A DNA stretch of 64,000 bases, from contig NKIW01000001.1 of the NCBI GenBank assembly GCA_002256205.1, forward strand, positions 496,001 through 560,000, in the 5' to 3' direction. Position numbers and translations under genes: made by a program. The notes under the pieces were generated by a model that searched no databases, was not told the DNA's origin, and saw nothing but the letters and a program-made list of their open reading frames with translations. Positions 31,773 through 40,765 of this stretch are shown here, piece after piece (the first letter of the stretch is position 1; each line of letters starts with the position of its first letter). This DNA is from Rhizobiales bacterium PAR1 (GTDB lineage: Bacteria > Pseudomonadota > Alphaproteobacteria > Rhizobiales > Beijerinckiaceae).

Positions 31773-33056
31773 TTAAACCGGCTCGCGCCAGATCGGGCAG
31801 GTCATACAGTGGCTCCCGCCCCGCCCGCGCCCGAGTTCGCTGCCGGAAATGGTGATGACCTCGATACCGGCGCGCCTCAGGCGCGTGTTGGTATCGTCGT
31901 TGCGCGCGTAGCCAACGACCACGCCGGGTTCGAGCGCGATGACATTGTTGCCATCATCCCATTGCTCGCGCTCGGCCTCATTGGCATCGCCGCCGGTCGG
32001 GATGATCCGGAGGGTTTGAAGGCCTAGGGCATCCTTGACGACCTCAAGGAAGGACGCGCCCTCCTCGATGACATCCGCGTGCGCCCCGTCCTTGCCGGGA
32101 ACGATGGAGAACGTCCGGAGGCGATCCACAACAGGCGGGTAAACCGTCACGAGATCATGGTCGCAGAAGGTGAAAACCGTATCGAGATGCATGAAGCTGC
32201 GATCGCGGGGCATCAGCGCTGCGATCACGCGATCTACGGTGCCGGCCTCAAAGAGCCTGGTCGCCAGCCGCATCACGGCCTGCGGTGTCGTGCGTTCACC
32301 CATGCCGACAAGCACGACACGCTTGCCGATAGGCATCACATCACCGCCCTCGAGTGAGGTCTTGCCCGTGCCGGAGGGCTCGGGCTCGCCAAACAGACCG
32401 AAACCGATGCCCTCAAAAATCGGGTGGAAACGATAAATCGCCGCCATGTTGAGTGCTTCCGGGCGGCGGGCCGGCCAGAACATCGGGTTCACCGCAACCT
32501 TGTCGTAAATCCAGCAGGAGGAATCGCGGGTAAAGAGCTGGTTCGGCAGCGGCGCGAGCAGGAAATCGCCCTTCTCCATGGAATCAAGCACGAGGCTTCC
32601 GCCATTGAACGGCGTTTCTGCCTTGGTCACGCCGCCGATGAGGACGGTTGCCAGTTCGTGCGGGGTCTTCTCGGACAGCCAGGCGATGAGTTCGCCTTGC
32701 AGAACGGCATCAAGATCCTGCGCAGGTAGCCGCCGCTCAGTGACCCATTTACGCGCGTCATGTCCGGCGAGGGTTTCGGTCAGGAGGTCGAGCACTTCGA
32801 GCACCTCGATTCCGCGCTCACGCATCATGTCGGTGAAGGCATCATGCTCTTCGCGGGCCTTTTTGACCCAGAGGACATCATCGAAAAGAAGGTCATGGCA
32901 GTTCGAAGGCGTAAGCCGCTTCATCGCCAGATCCGGCTTGTTGACGAGCACGCGGCGCAAACGACCGATCTCGGAATAGACGCCGAGGCTTTGGGCGGCG
33001 ATGCTCCGGCCCTTGGCTGGTTCGATGGCTCGATTGGGAACAATGGAAAGGTCCAT
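31773..33056 (-). CDS. arcA: Arginine deiminase
   Basis: The 427-residue enzyme converts arginine to citrulline and ammonia. It has the guanidino-group hydrolase signature: NLLFD-like [29 protein letters not shown], and the catalytic C417 in GGSHCMTCP. The ammonia raises pH, so the pathway gives acid tolerance as well as ATP. It lies between arcD and arcB, 18 bases before arcB. Confidence 0.96.
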   Translation of the reverse strand: MDLSIVPNRAIEPAKGRSIAAQSLGVYSEIGRLRRVLVNKPDLAMKRLTPSNCHDLLFDDVLWVKKAREEHDAFTDMMRERGIEVLEVLDLLTETLAGHDARKWVTERRLPAQDLDAVLQGELIAWLSEKTPHELATVLIGGVTKAETPFNGGSLVLDSMEKGDFLLAPLPNQLFTRDSSCWIYDKVAVNPMFWPARRPEALNMAAIYRFHPIFEGIGFGLFGEPEPSGTGKTSLEGGDVMPIGKRVVLVGMGERTTPQAVMRLATRLFEAGTVDRVIAALMPRDRSFMHLDTVFTFCDHDLVTVYPPVVDRLRTFSIVPGKDGAHADVIEEGASFLEVVKDALGLQTLRIIPTGGDANEAEREQWDDGNNVIALEPGVVVGYARNDDTNTRLRRAGIEVITISGSELGRGRGGSHCMTCPIWREPV

Positions 33057-33085
33057 GGGAAGCCTCCTCAGGCGTCAGGTTTGGC

Positions 33086-34570
33086 TTACGAAAGCGCAAT
33101 GGTGCCGTTGAAGACGAGCCAGCCCGCCGTGGCGCCCGCAAGCACGAGGGCACAGGCCAAAGCGGTCTCAAAGGGGGTGAACAGGCGCTTGGCACCGTTT
33201 CGTCCAAGGTGTTCCTGCCGCGCCCAGAAGAATACCAGCACGCCTGCCGCATAGAGCATGGCGCAGAGGAAAAGGTATTTGGTATCCGCCGCATAGACGA
33301 GCCAGCAGCCGTAAAGTGTGGCGATCAGCCCCTTGAGGATATCGCGGCCGGAGTCCTCACCCGGCCCGTAGCCGTCGCGCGAAATGGCGATCTTCAGGGC
33401 ATAGGCACCGGAGAGGACGTAAGGCACGAGGATCGCGACCGAAGCGATGGAGAACAGCGCCTGATACGTCGAGTTTGCGAAATAGGTGACGATCAGCACG
33501 ATCTGCACCAGGACATTGGTGATCCAGAGCGAGCCGGAAGGGGAACCCGACGCATTCTCTCGCGCAAAGAGCCGGGGCATCAGACCATCGCGCGCCACCA
33601 CGAAGGGGATTTCCGCGGCGATCAGCGTCCAGCTCAAAAAGGCACCGAGCACCGAGACAACAAGCGCGAGATTGATCAGCACCGCGCCCCAGGGTCCGAC
33701 GACCGCCGCCAGAACGCCGGCCATCGAGGGGTTCTTCATGCCCGCAAGTTCGGCCTGCGAGATGATACCAAGAGAAAGCAGCGAAACCCCGGCATAAAGC
33801 GCAAGACAGACGAGAAATCCCGCCATGGTGGCAAAGCCGACATCCCGCCGGTTGATCGCCCGCCCCGAGACAACGCTCGCGCCTTCAACGCCGATAAACA
33901 CCCAAAGCGTCACCAGCATCGTGCTTTTGACCTGCTGGAGGATGCCACCGAGTTCCGGCTTCGCGAGCCCGGAGAAATCCGCCGTAAAGACGTCGAGCCG
34001 GAACGCCAGAAGCACCAGCGCGAGGAACAGAATGATCGGCGCGATCTTGGCGATGGTGGTGACAAAATTGGTGATCGCCGCCGTGCGCACCCCGCCGAGG
34101 ATCAGGAAATGGATGAGCCAGAGCACAACGGAAGCGCCGAGAATGGCTTGCCACGTATTCCCCTCTCCGAAGGCTGGCAGAAAATACGAGAGCGCGCCAA
34201 AGAGCACGACCGCATAAGAGACATTGCCGATCCAGGCGCTAAGCCAATAGCCCCAGGCACTGTTGAAGCCGATGAAATCACCGAAACCAGCTCGAGCATA
34301 GGCGTAAGGCCCCGAATTGAGCTTCGGCTTTCTCAGCGAAAGCGACTGGTAGACAAACGCCAATGCCAGCATCCCGATGCCGGTAATCGTCCAGCCGATC
34401 AGGATGGCGAGCGGGCCAGCCTTCGCGGCCATATTCTGAGGCAGAGAAAATACCCCTGCCCCGATCATCGAGCCAACAACGAGGGCCGTCAGCAACCCCT
34501 TCCCGAGCGAGCGGGCCTCTTCCGGTCTCTGGGCGATGCGCGTCACGGGCTGAATTTCGGCAATCGTCAT
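33086..34570 (-). CDS. arcD: Basic amino acid antiporter (ArcD-like, arginine/ornithine)
   Basis: The 494-residue APC-superfamily protein has about 13 membrane segments and the family entry motif GSMIGAGVFSLPQNMA, followed by the YAYARAGFG segment. In this operon it would exchange arginine for ornithine. I start at MTIAEIQ (34570) because of the GGAGAG site; a longer frame to 34627 would run over the promoter. It is first in the arcDABC operon. A one-mismatch EcfG site lies 31 bases upstream. Confidence 0.92.
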   Translation of the reverse strand: MTIAEIQPVTRIAQRPEEARSLGKGLLTALVVGSMIGAGVFSLPQNMAAKAGPLAILIGWTITGIGMLALAFVYQSLSLRKPKLNSGPYAYARAGFGDFIGFNSAWGYWLSAWIGNVSYAVVLFGALSYFLPAFGEGNTWQAILGASVVLWLIHFLILGGVRTAAITNFVTTIAKIAPIILFLALVLLAFRLDVFTADFSGLAKPELGGILQQVKSTMLVTLWVFIGVEGASVVSGRAINRRDVGFATMAGFLVCLALYAGVSLLSLGIISQAELAGMKNPSMAGVLAAVVGPWGAVLINLALVVSVLGAFLSWTLIAAEIPFVVARDGLMPRLFARENASGSPSGSLWITNVLVQIVLIVTYFANSTYQALFSIASVAILVPYVLSGAYALKIAISRDGYGPGEDSGRDILKGLIATLYGCWLVYAADTKYLFLCAMLYAAGVLVFFWARQEHLGRNGAKRLFTPFETALACALVLAGATAGWLVFNGTIALS

Positions 34571-34600
34571 CGTGCTCTCCGGGGTTTTGCTGGAAAGAAC

Positions 34601-34625
34601 AACGCGGGTTGGCCATTCGGGTTGC
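34601..34625 (-). promoter_or_regulatory. EcfG-like promoter of the arc operon, one mismatch (GCAAC-N16-CGTT)
   Basis: On the minus strand GCAAC (34625-34621), 16 bases, CGTT (34604-34601), 31 bases before arcD. I see no FNR/Anr box (TTGAT-N4-ATCAA) in the 170 bases upstream, the usual regulator of this pathway. Confidence 0.45.
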
Positions 34626-34659
34626 ATCTATGCGCTGAGCTATTTTGTCCGCCATGGAG

Positions 34660-34685
34660 GGAACCCTTCTCTGGTGCCCCGCGTT
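34660..34685 (+). promoter_or_regulatory. EcfG promoter, exact consensus (GGAAC-N17-CGTT)
   Basis: GGAAC at 34660-34664, 17 bases, CGTT at 34682-34685. It lies 56 bases before the MacA-like gene start and 35 bases from the divergent arc site. Confidence 0.8.
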
Positions 34686-34741
34686 GAACCGGTCACAAGG
34701 CGGGATTTCTCCGCTGATCTGCCGCGCGCTGGAGAATACCT

Positions 34742-35989
34742 GTGCCCCCTTCCCCAACCCCGGCCTCGGGGACACAGCCGATGAACCGGAAACGGATCGT
34801 GATCTGGTCCGTGATCGCCCTTGCTGCCTTTGGTGTTTTAGCTTCATGGGCATGGCCCCGGATCTTCGGCGAGACGGTCGCCGCTAATCGGGTAGAACGG
34901 CGTGAGGTCGTGCAAACGGTTGTCGCCACAGGACGCGTGGAAACGCCCTCGCGCGTCGAGATCGGTACGCAGAGCGCTGGTGTCGTCGCCGCGATCCTCG
35001 TTATTGAGGGCCAGAGCGTGAAAGCCGGCGAAACGCTGATCCAGCTTGAAGAGGGTGAAGTTCGCGCCAATGTCGAGTTGGCCCGCGCCGGTGTCCGGCA
35101 GGCGGAAGGTAAGCTCGCGCAACTCGTCGATTTCAACGCGCCGAACGCGCGGCAGGCGGTCGAGCAGGCGAATGCGAATGAGGTCAATGCCCACAATCAG
35201 TTCGACCGCATAAACCAGCTCACAGGGCGCGGCTATGCGACGCCTGTCCAGCTGGATGAAGCCCGCCGCGCGCTCGAGGTCGCGGCTTCGCAAGTCAAGA
35301 TCGCAAAACTGCAAGTGAATGCGGCAAGTCCCGGCGGTTCGGATGTAAAACTCGCCGAGGCTGCGCTCGAGCAATCGCGTGCCACCCTGCACATGGCGGA
35401 AGCCAAGCTCGGCTATATGACCATCCGCGCGCCGGCTGACGGCCTTGTCATCACACGCACGGTTGAACCTGGCACCGTCGCCCAGCCCGGCAAGGCCCTG
35501 CTCATCATCTCGCCGACGCGAGAAACCCGGCTCGTGATCCAGATCGACGAACGCAATCTCGGGCTGATCGCGACCGGCCAACCCGCGCTTGCCTCCTCAG
35601 ATGCCTACGCGAAAGAGCGCTTCAAGGCAGTGCTGGTGTTTATCAACCCGGCCGTTGATCCGGCGCGCGGCTCGGTCGAGGTCAAGCTCTCGGTGCCTGA
35701 ACCGCCAGCTTACCTGCGCGAGGATATGACCGTTTCGGTCGATATCGAGGTTGCGCGACGCCCCAATGTGCTGGTCCTGCCGACCAATGCGGTGCGTGAC
35801 AGCCTTTCTGCCACGCCTTGGGTGCTGGCTGTTGCGGGCAACAAAACCCTCCGCAAGCCGGTCAAGGTGGGTGCACGTGGTGCGGCCTACATTGAAATTC
35901 TTGACGGGCTTGCCGAAGGCGAGCGCGTGGTGCCCGCCATAGACATAGGAACCAAGGCCGGGCAGCGCGTCCGTGTGAGGATGATGTGA
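34742..35989 (+). CDS. Efflux periplasmic adaptor (HlyD/MacA family)
   Basis: The 415-residue protein has one N-terminal membrane helix (about 18-34), a barrel-sandwich domain split around a helical hairpin (about 60-225, with GRVETPSRVEIGTQSAGVV and RAPADGLVITRTVEPGTV), and a beta-barrel plus membrane-proximal part to the end. It would link the permease to the outer membrane. The GTG at 34742 follows GGAGAA; an ATG at 34781 (MNRKR) is also possible. It overlaps the permease gene by four bases. No outer membrane TolC gene is in the window. Confidence 0.88.
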   Translation: MPPSPTPASGTQPMNRKRIVIWSVIALAAFGVLASWAWPRIFGETVAANRVERREVVQTVVATGRVETPSRVEIGTQSAGVVAAILVIEGQSVKAGETLIQLEEGEVRANVELARAGVRQAEGKLAQLVDFNAPNARQAVEQANANEVNAHNQFDRINQLTGRGYATPVQLDEARRALEVAASQVKIAKLQVNAASPGGSDVKLAEAALEQSRATLHMAEAKLGYMTIRAPADGLVITRTVEPGTVAQPGKALLIISPTRETRLVIQIDERNLGLIATGQPALASSDAYAKERFKAVLVFINPAVDPARGSVEVKLSVPEPPAYLREDMTVSVDIEVARRPNVLVLPTNAVRDSLSATPWVLAVAGNKTLRKPVKVGARGAAYIEILDGLAEGERVVPAIDIGTKAGQRVRVRMM

Positions 35990-37212
35990 ACCCGTTCCTG
36001 CCTTTCGAATGGATCGCCGCCGTGCGCTTCCTGATGGAAGGGCGCGCCCAGACCGCGCTGACGATTTTTGGTGCTGCAGTGGGCGTCGCGGTGGTTGTGT
36101 TCATGTCGGCGCTGTTGGTGGCGGTTCAGGCCAATATTTTCACCCGTATCCTGAGTGCACAGGCCCATGTTGTCATTTCCGCTCCGAAGGATGAGGCACG
36201 CGCGCTGATCAACACCAAGACCTTCGCAGAAATTGCAACCATTCAGGCTCCGGCGCAAAAGCTGCGCTCGATCGATCAATGGCAGAAAATTCGCGTTGTT
36301 CTGGCGGCGATCCCGGATGTCGTCGTTGTCTCGCCGGCAGCCTCGGGCGCAGCCTTCGCCGTGCGGGGCGATGCAAGCAAGGCGATTACGCTCAATGGCA
36401 TCGAGCCGGATGTCTACTACAAGATCGTCAACCTGCCGACGATGATCACCGCCGGGACGGCCGCGCTGGCTGCCGGCGACGTTCTGATCGGCAACCAGCT
36501 CGCCATCAATCTCGGTGTCAGCCTTAGCGACAAGATCCATATCCGCAGCGCGACCGGAACAGATGAGATTTACACGATCACCGGGGTTTTCGACCTTGGG
36601 AACCGGGGGGCTAACGAGCGCAGCGTCTATGTTCCCTTGCGTGCGGCGCAGAGCCTGCTGGGTCTTCAGGGCGGAGCCAGTTCGCTCGACATCAACATTG
36701 TCGATCCGCTCGCGGCCGAAACCATGGCGGTCAGGATTTCCGCCGAAACGGGCCTTCAGGCAGATAGCTGGATCAAGACCTTCGACCAGCTCTTCACCTC
36801 GCTGAAAACGCAGAGCATTTCCTTTGGCGCAATCCAGTTCTTTGTTGGCCTCGCAGTGGCCCTGGGGATCGCGAGTGTGCTCGTCGTGTCGGTGGTACAG
36901 CGCTCAAAGGAAATCGGAATCCTGCGCGCGATGGGCGCGTCTCGCGGACAGATCTTGCGGATTTTCCTGCTTCAGGGCGCCATTGTCGGACTTCTTGGCT
37001 CGATTGTCGGCTCGGCAATGGGCACGGGCTTTGTGATGCTCTGGCGGATTTTCGCCCGCAACGCCGATGGCACCCCGTTTTTCGTCATCACGCTGGCGCC
37101 AAGCCTGTTCGTGACCGCCGCCATTGTCGCGACGCTGACGGGCGTCCTTGCTTCGCTGATGCCCGCAGTGAGTGCCTCGCGCCTTAACCCTGTGGATGCG
37201 ATCCGTGGTTGA
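35986..37212 (+). CDS. MacB/FtsX-type ABC transporter permease
   Basis: The 408-residue protein has the MacB layout: one membrane helix near the start (about 20-42), a large periplasmic core domain (about 50-270), and three helices at the C-terminus (about 280-400, with [18 protein letters not shown]). The start is a GTG overlapping the adaptor stop. The ATPase is a separate protein encoded next, unlike E. coli MacB where it is fused. Such systems move peptides, lipids or macrolides by a mechanical action; the substrate is unknown. Confidence 0.9.
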   Translation: MNPFLPFEWIAAVRFLMEGRAQTALTIFGAAVGVAVVVFMSALLVAVQANIFTRILSAQAHVVISAPKDEARALINTKTFAEIATIQAPAQKLRSIDQWQKIRVVLAAIPDVVVVSPAASGAAFAVRGDASKAITLNGIEPDVYYKIVNLPTMITAGTAALAAGDVLIGNQLAINLGVSLSDKIHIRSATGTDEIYTITGVFDLGNRGANERSVYVPLRAAQSLLGLQGGASSLDINIVDPLAAETMAVRISAETGLQADSWIKTFDQLFTSLKTQSISFGAIQFFVGLAVALGIASVLVVSVVQRSKEIGILRAMGASRGQILRIFLLQGAIVGLLGSIVGSAMGTGFVMLWRIFARNADGTPFFVITLAPSLFVTAAIVATLTGVLASLMPAVSASRLNPVDAIRG

Positions 37213-37957
37213 TCACGCAAGCTCTCGCGCCGACGACGCGCCCGTTCTGAGGCTCGAGGGCGTCAGGCGTTCCTTCGGCATCGGCACCGATGTTGAGATC
37301 GAGATCCTGCACGGCATCGACCTTGTAATCCAGCGCGGTGAATTCTGCGCGCTGATCGGCCCCTCGGGCTCGGGCAAGAGCACGCTTCTCAACATCATCG
37401 GCCTGCTCGACCGCGCCACCGCGGGCAAGGTGTTCATCACCGGGGAAGATACCGACCTTCTGGGTGATGCAGAACTCACGCGCCTGAGGAGCCGGAGCAT
37501 CGGCTTCGTCTTCCAGAACGCGCTGCTGATCCCCGCTTTCACGGCGCTCGAAAACGTGATGATGCCGCAACTGGTCGACAAGGGTTGGCCCGATGCCGCG
37601 ATGCGCGAGAACGCCTCACGGCTCCTCGGCAGGGTCGGGCTTGAACAACGTAAGGACAACCTCGCAAATGCCATGTCCGGCGGACAGCAGCAGCGCGTAG
37701 CGATTGCTCGGGCGCTCGCGATGAACCCGGCGCTGGTGCTGGCGGATGAACCCACCGGCAACCTCGATACAAAATCCGCCGAAGCCGTCCTGAAGCTGAT
37801 GCGCGAGGTGAACCTCGCCAATGGCACCACCTTCCTGATCGTCACACACAACATGGAACTCGCGGAGCAAACCGATCGGATCATCGAGGTCGTGGACGGA
37901 ATGGTGGTTTCCGGCACCACGAGGCCAACAAACGCCAGCCGAAACAAGCTGACCTGA
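37205..37957 (+). CDS. ABC transporter ATP-binding protein (LolD/MacB type)
   Basis: The 250-residue ATPase has Walker A (GPSGSGKST), the signature [15 protein letters not shown], Walker B ([12 protein letters not shown]) and the H-loop (IVTHNMELA). The sequence pattern GLLDRATAG and [10 protein letters not shown] is that of the LolD/MacB group that works with FtsX-type permeases. The GTG at 37205 overlaps the permease end by eight bases; an ATG at 37196 is an alternative. It closes the three-gene exporter operon. Confidence 0.92.
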   Translation: MVDHASSRADDAPVLRLEGVRRSFGIGTDVEIEILHGIDLVIQRGEFCALIGPSGSGKSTLLNIIGLLDRATAGKVFITGEDTDLLGDAELTRLRSRSIGFVFQNALLIPAFTALENVMMPQLVDKGWPDAAMRENASRLLGRVGLEQRKDNLANAMSGGQQQRVAIARALAMNPALVLADEPTGNLDTKSAEAVLKLMREVNLANGTTFLIVTHNMELAEQTDRIIEVVDGMVVSGTTRPTNASRNKLT

Positions 37958-38012
37958 CAGCGCTTCCTCGCATGATTCCCGCTCGGCACACCTCACAGCG
38001 GTCAGGAAGGAG

Positions 38013-38061
38013 TGCGCTTTCAGAGAGCCCGCGCATGTCCGCTCCAGCAATCCATCCCTGA
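38013..38061 (+). pseudogene. Stub of a second DUF1328-type gene
   Basis: The 5' region and first codons of the DUF1328 gene at 7881-7920 are repeated here in diverged form. TGCGCT, TCA, GAGCCC, GCATGTC and ATCC are all in register, and the frame begins MSAPAI (compare MSVPAI). It then meets a stop after eight codons (MSAPAIHP). The body of the gene is missing and a terminator follows. It is best read as the remains of a duplicate; a short regulatory leader is the alternative. Confidence 0.55.
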
Positions 38062-38072
38062 GCGCACAGAAG

Positions 38073-38096
38073 AAAACCCCGCCAAAGCGGGGTTTT
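38073..38096 (+). terminator. Rho-independent terminator after the MacAB-like operon
   Basis: AAAACCCCGC and GCGGGGTTTT form a perfect 10-base stem with a CAAA loop; the T run is part of the stem and the A run makes it work in both directions. Confidence 0.85.
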
Positions 38097-38122
38097 ATGG
38101 ACTGATGAAAGGCGTGAGAGAT

Positions 38123-38545
38123 TCAGTCTTTTCGCCCGAGGCGATTGCCGATCATCGTGGCACCGGCCAGCACTGCCGCTGCGATCAGCACCTGCGGATT
38201 GATCCGCTGGACCACCGCATTGGCCAGAGGCACCGTTGCCAGCATTGCCGTGCCAATATCGGCGCCTGTTCGGTTACGACGCTGGCGAAGCCATGCCACA
38301 AGCAGGATAAGGCTGGCTAGCACCAGAAGCCCGGCGGCCACCGTGAGGCTTGCCATCGGCGGTGACATCATTCGTTCGAGCTGACGTTGCGCAGCCTGAA
38401 GGGCAAAGAGCATCGCCAGCATTCCGCAAATGCCTGCCGCGCCGATGATCCCCATTGTCCCGACCCGATGCCGGACTTCGCGACCGGCATCCAGCATGAT
38501 GAAGGCGGTGAGCGCGCGCCACATCGCCTTAGCGGCTCGTGACAT
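38123..38545 (-). CDS. YqjE-like (phage holin superfamily type) membrane protein
   Basis: The 140-residue protein has two membrane helices in the middle (about 42-62 and 78-102), an Arg-rich cytoplasmic part, and a third weak hydrophobic stretch near the end (IAAAVLAGATMIG). It follows a YqjD-like gene, with which it overlaps by 17 bases if the ATG at 38545 is used (the ATG at 38524 is an alternative with a poor site). The YqjD-YqjE pairing is known in enterobacteria as a stress-induced set. The family call rests partly on that pairing. Confidence 0.65.
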   Translation of the reverse strand: MSRAAKAMWRALTAFIMLDAGREVRHRVGTMGIIGAAGICGMLAMLFALQAAQRQLERMMSPPMASLTVAAGLLVLASLILLVAWLRQRRNRTGADIGTAMLATVPLANAVVQRINPQVLIAAAVLAGATMIGNRLGRKD

Positions 38546-38864
38546 AGCCCGCGACAAGGCCGATCGCCGCCGCGATGCCAAGCGCGCGCAAAGGGTGCGT
38601 CCGGAGTTCTTCCGCCATCAGCTTCTGCAATGCGGCGGCCTGCTGCTTGGCGGCCTCAAGGATGATATCGGCCTCCTCGCCCGCGTTCTTGATGCCCTTG
38701 GTGACGGCAGCCGTCGCGTCATCTGCACCTTGCGACGCCTTGGCCTTGAGATGATCCGCTTCGGTGCGCACCACATCCATACCGTTGGCGAGACTGTCGG
38801 TCAGCGCATGCTTTGCTGTCTCGACAGATGCGAGAACATCGGTCCTGAGGTTCTGTTCGGCCAT
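38529..38864 (-). CDS. YqjD/ElaB-like (DUF883) membrane-anchored protein
   Basis: The 111-residue protein is a long amphipathic helix rich in Ala, Lys and Glu (about 1-85) with one C-terminal membrane anchor (THPLRALGIAAAIGLVAGY, about 89-108) ending in TSR. That is the DUF883 pattern; E. coli relatives bind stationary-phase ribosomes at the membrane. The start at 38864 follows AAGGAGA. An EcfG-like site with one mismatch is 62 bases upstream. Confidence 0.82.
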   Translation of the reverse strand: MAEQNLRTDVLASVETAKHALTDSLANGMDVVRTEADHLKAKASQGADDATAAVTKGIKNAGEEADIILEAAKQQAAALQKLMAEELRTHPLRALGIAAAIGLVAGYVTSR

Positions 38865-38925
38865 GGTGATCTCCTTGAAGGCGCGTGGCAGATCGACTTC
38901 CGTGAAGTCTCCGCCTTGCGGTATC

Positions 38926-38950
38926 AACCCTATGGCAGCGGCTTGGTTCC
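38926..38950 (-). promoter_or_regulatory. EcfG-like promoter, one mismatch (GGAAC-N16-GGTT)
   Basis: On the minus strand GGAAC (38950-38946), 16 bases, GGTT (38929-38926), 62 bases before the YqjD-like gene. Confidence 0.4.
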
Positions 38951-39095
38951 CGAACGAATTGGAAAGGACAGCTCCAAAATCCCGATCAGGGATGCGCTGG
39001 GATGACCGCACACAGCCAAATTCGGCGCCCCCCGCCGGACGAAGCTCGTCCGAAGGTCGGGCTCAAACGAGCGGTCAGTGCTGGTGGGGAAAAAC

Positions 39096-39169
39096 TGGAG
39101 CGGGTGAAGGGAATCGAACCCTCGTATTCAGCTTGGAAGGCTGCTGCTCTACCATTGAGCTACACCCGC
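39096..39169 (-). tRNA. tRNA-Gly (anticodon TCC)
   Basis: The 74-base minus-strand gene begins GCGGGTGTAGCTCAATGG and ends with the matching acceptor strand CACCCGC plus TCCA, so CCA is encoded. The D loop, the anticodon loop CTTCCAA (anticodon TCC) and the T arm GGGTTCGATTCCC are all present. It stands alone. Confidence 0.95.
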
Positions 39170-39293
39170 GACGCGCTGAGAGGTAGCCGCGCCGTGCGCT
39201 AATGGCAAGCCCCAGCAGGGATGCAGAATGCAGAGATGGCGAAAACGCAGCAAGATCAATCAGACTGGACCGGAAGCCGTCAGCCCTGCGCCT

Positions 39294-39761
39294 TCAGGGA
39301 CGATTGGCCGGTGTCGGCGTCCTTTCATCGAATTTCTGGCGCACTTTTGCACGCTCCTCAATCAATTCGGGGAACGGTTTCGCGTCGGCGCCACTGCACT
39401 GACTGGAATTGCGCACAACAGAAAATTCCCGCGATACCTTGCCGTCCATGGCGCGAATCACAACCGACGCGCTGACTTGAGTCGGGAGCAGCACGGTATC
39501 CAATTCAGCGTTGACGCAATAGCGGGTGCCCTGCCCAAGAAGATCACTGGATTCAAACGGGCCGGAAATCGTCGCCTTGGAAACAGCGGGCTGCGCCATC
39601 ACGCCATAAGCCGCGCCAGAGCCGTTGATCTGGATCGCCAACCAGCGCCGCAAGGCCGTCTCGTCCTCTGCGGAAACCTTGACCGGTTTGCTATCACCTG
39701 TGGTCACGCAGCCCGCCAGGGTCAAACTGGAAACAATCAGAACAATAAAACGGCCAAGCAT
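39294..39761 (-). CDS. Lipoprotein, uncharacterised
   Basis: The 155-residue protein has a lipoprotein signal with lipobox LAGC (C18). The mature part is mixed and has two cysteines (in RYCVNAEL and SSQCSG) that could pair. I do not recognise the domain. I start at 39761 (MLGRF) behind GGAGAA; a TTG 15 bases earlier is possible. The upstream 120 bases to the crotonase gene are AT-rich and hold no gene. Confidence 0.75.
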   Translation of the reverse strand: MLGRFIVLIVSSLTLAGCVTTGDSKPVKVSAEDETALRRWLAIQINGSGAAYGVMAQPAVSKATISGPFESSDLLGQGTRYCVNAELDTVLLPTQVSASVVIRAMDGKVSREFSVVRNSSQCSGADAKPFPELIEERAKVRQKFDERTPTPANRP

Positions 39762-39883
39762 CAACAATTTCTCCAATCAGGATGAATTTTAGTAACGAAT
39801 CGCAGTTCGCAATCGCCAATGATCTTCAAGAAGCAAGAATTTCCACGAAAAATTTAAATATACAAGAATTTGCTCCCCACATC

Positions 39884-40660
39884 TTATGACTTTGGCTCAA
39901 GCCTCGGCGCCTGTTTGGCAAAGAATTTTTCAAGGCTGGGGCGCAAATCCGGGTTGGTCATCACCATGCCGGCAAGCAGGGATTCTGCGAACAGCCCATC
40001 CGTGGTCGACATGTCGTTAATGCGCGAAATGCCGGTGAGAATGCCGAAGTTCGTCACATCATAGTGCTCTGCGGCCGCCTCCGCGATGGCAATCGCGCGG
40101 GCGTCCCCCTCACCTTCCTCGACGATTTCATGCGCGAGCCCGCATTGATAGCCCCGCTCGACATCGTAGGTGCGGGCAGCGATCATCATGTCGATCATCC
40201 GCGCGGGAGTCATGATACGCGCCACACGCACTGTCGCGCCGCCGCCCGTGAACACGCCGCGCTGGCCTTCAGGAAGCGCGAAAAAAGTCGAGCGCTCGGC
40301 AACCCGCACATGGGTAGCAGCGGCAAGTTCAAGCCCGCCGCCGACCACCGCGCCCTTCAGCGCCGCGATGATCGGGATCGAGCCGAATTGCATCTTGTCG
40401 AATGCACGATGCCATGCCTGACACATGCGCATGAATTCAACGGGCGAGCGGTTCTTCTCGTAATGCTCCCGAAGGTCGAGCCCAGCGCAGAAATGCGGCC
40501 CGGAGGTTCTGAGCACCACGGCGCGCACGGCGGGATCAGGCCGATCAAAGAAGCAGTCGAGCACCTCGATCGCGGCCTCATCGAGCGCATTGCGAAATGC
40601 GGGCCGGTTCAGCGTGAGGATGGCGATCTTGCCGCGCTTTTCGATGTCGATATCGGCCAT
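39884..40660 (-). CDS. Enoyl-CoA hydratase/isomerase family protein (crotonase)
   Basis: The 258-residue protein has the crotonase core: the first oxyanion loop near HFCAGLDL, and the second, GAVVGGGLELAAATHVRVAE. The C-terminal part ends in a helical hook. The usual catalytic glutamates (after ALPEGQRG) are partly present, so hydratase or another crotonase reaction is possible. It is divergent from the acuI-like gene and separated by 105 bases, suggesting shared control of a short acyl-CoA route. Confidence 0.88.
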   Translation of the reverse strand: MADIDIEKRGKIAILTLNRPAFRNALDEAAIEVLDCFFDRPDPAVRAVVLRTSGPHFCAGLDLREHYEKNRSPVEFMRMCQAWHRAFDKMQFGSIPIIAALKGAVVGGGLELAAATHVRVAERSTFFALPEGQRGVFTGGGATVRVARIMTPARMIDMMIAARTYDVERGYQCGLAHEIVEEGEGDARAIAIAEAAAEHYDVTNFGILTGISRINDMSTTDGLFAESLLAGMVMTNPDLRPSLEKFFAKQAPRLEPKS

Positions 40661-40765
40661 TTCAGCTCCCCTGTCTTTGGTTCGGGATGACAGAAGCGCG
40701 CCCGCGTTCTATCACGCCTTTAAAGGGGTTTTGCCCCTGTTCATGGTCGGATACGGGAGACGCGC

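Noticed and set aside
33209-34687. Plus-strand open frame of 492 codons
   Set aside because: It is antisense to arcD, with composition typical of a GC-rich shadow frame.
34571-34741. FNR/Anr box before the arc operon
   Set aside because: I looked for TTGAT-N4-ATCAA and close variants and found none.
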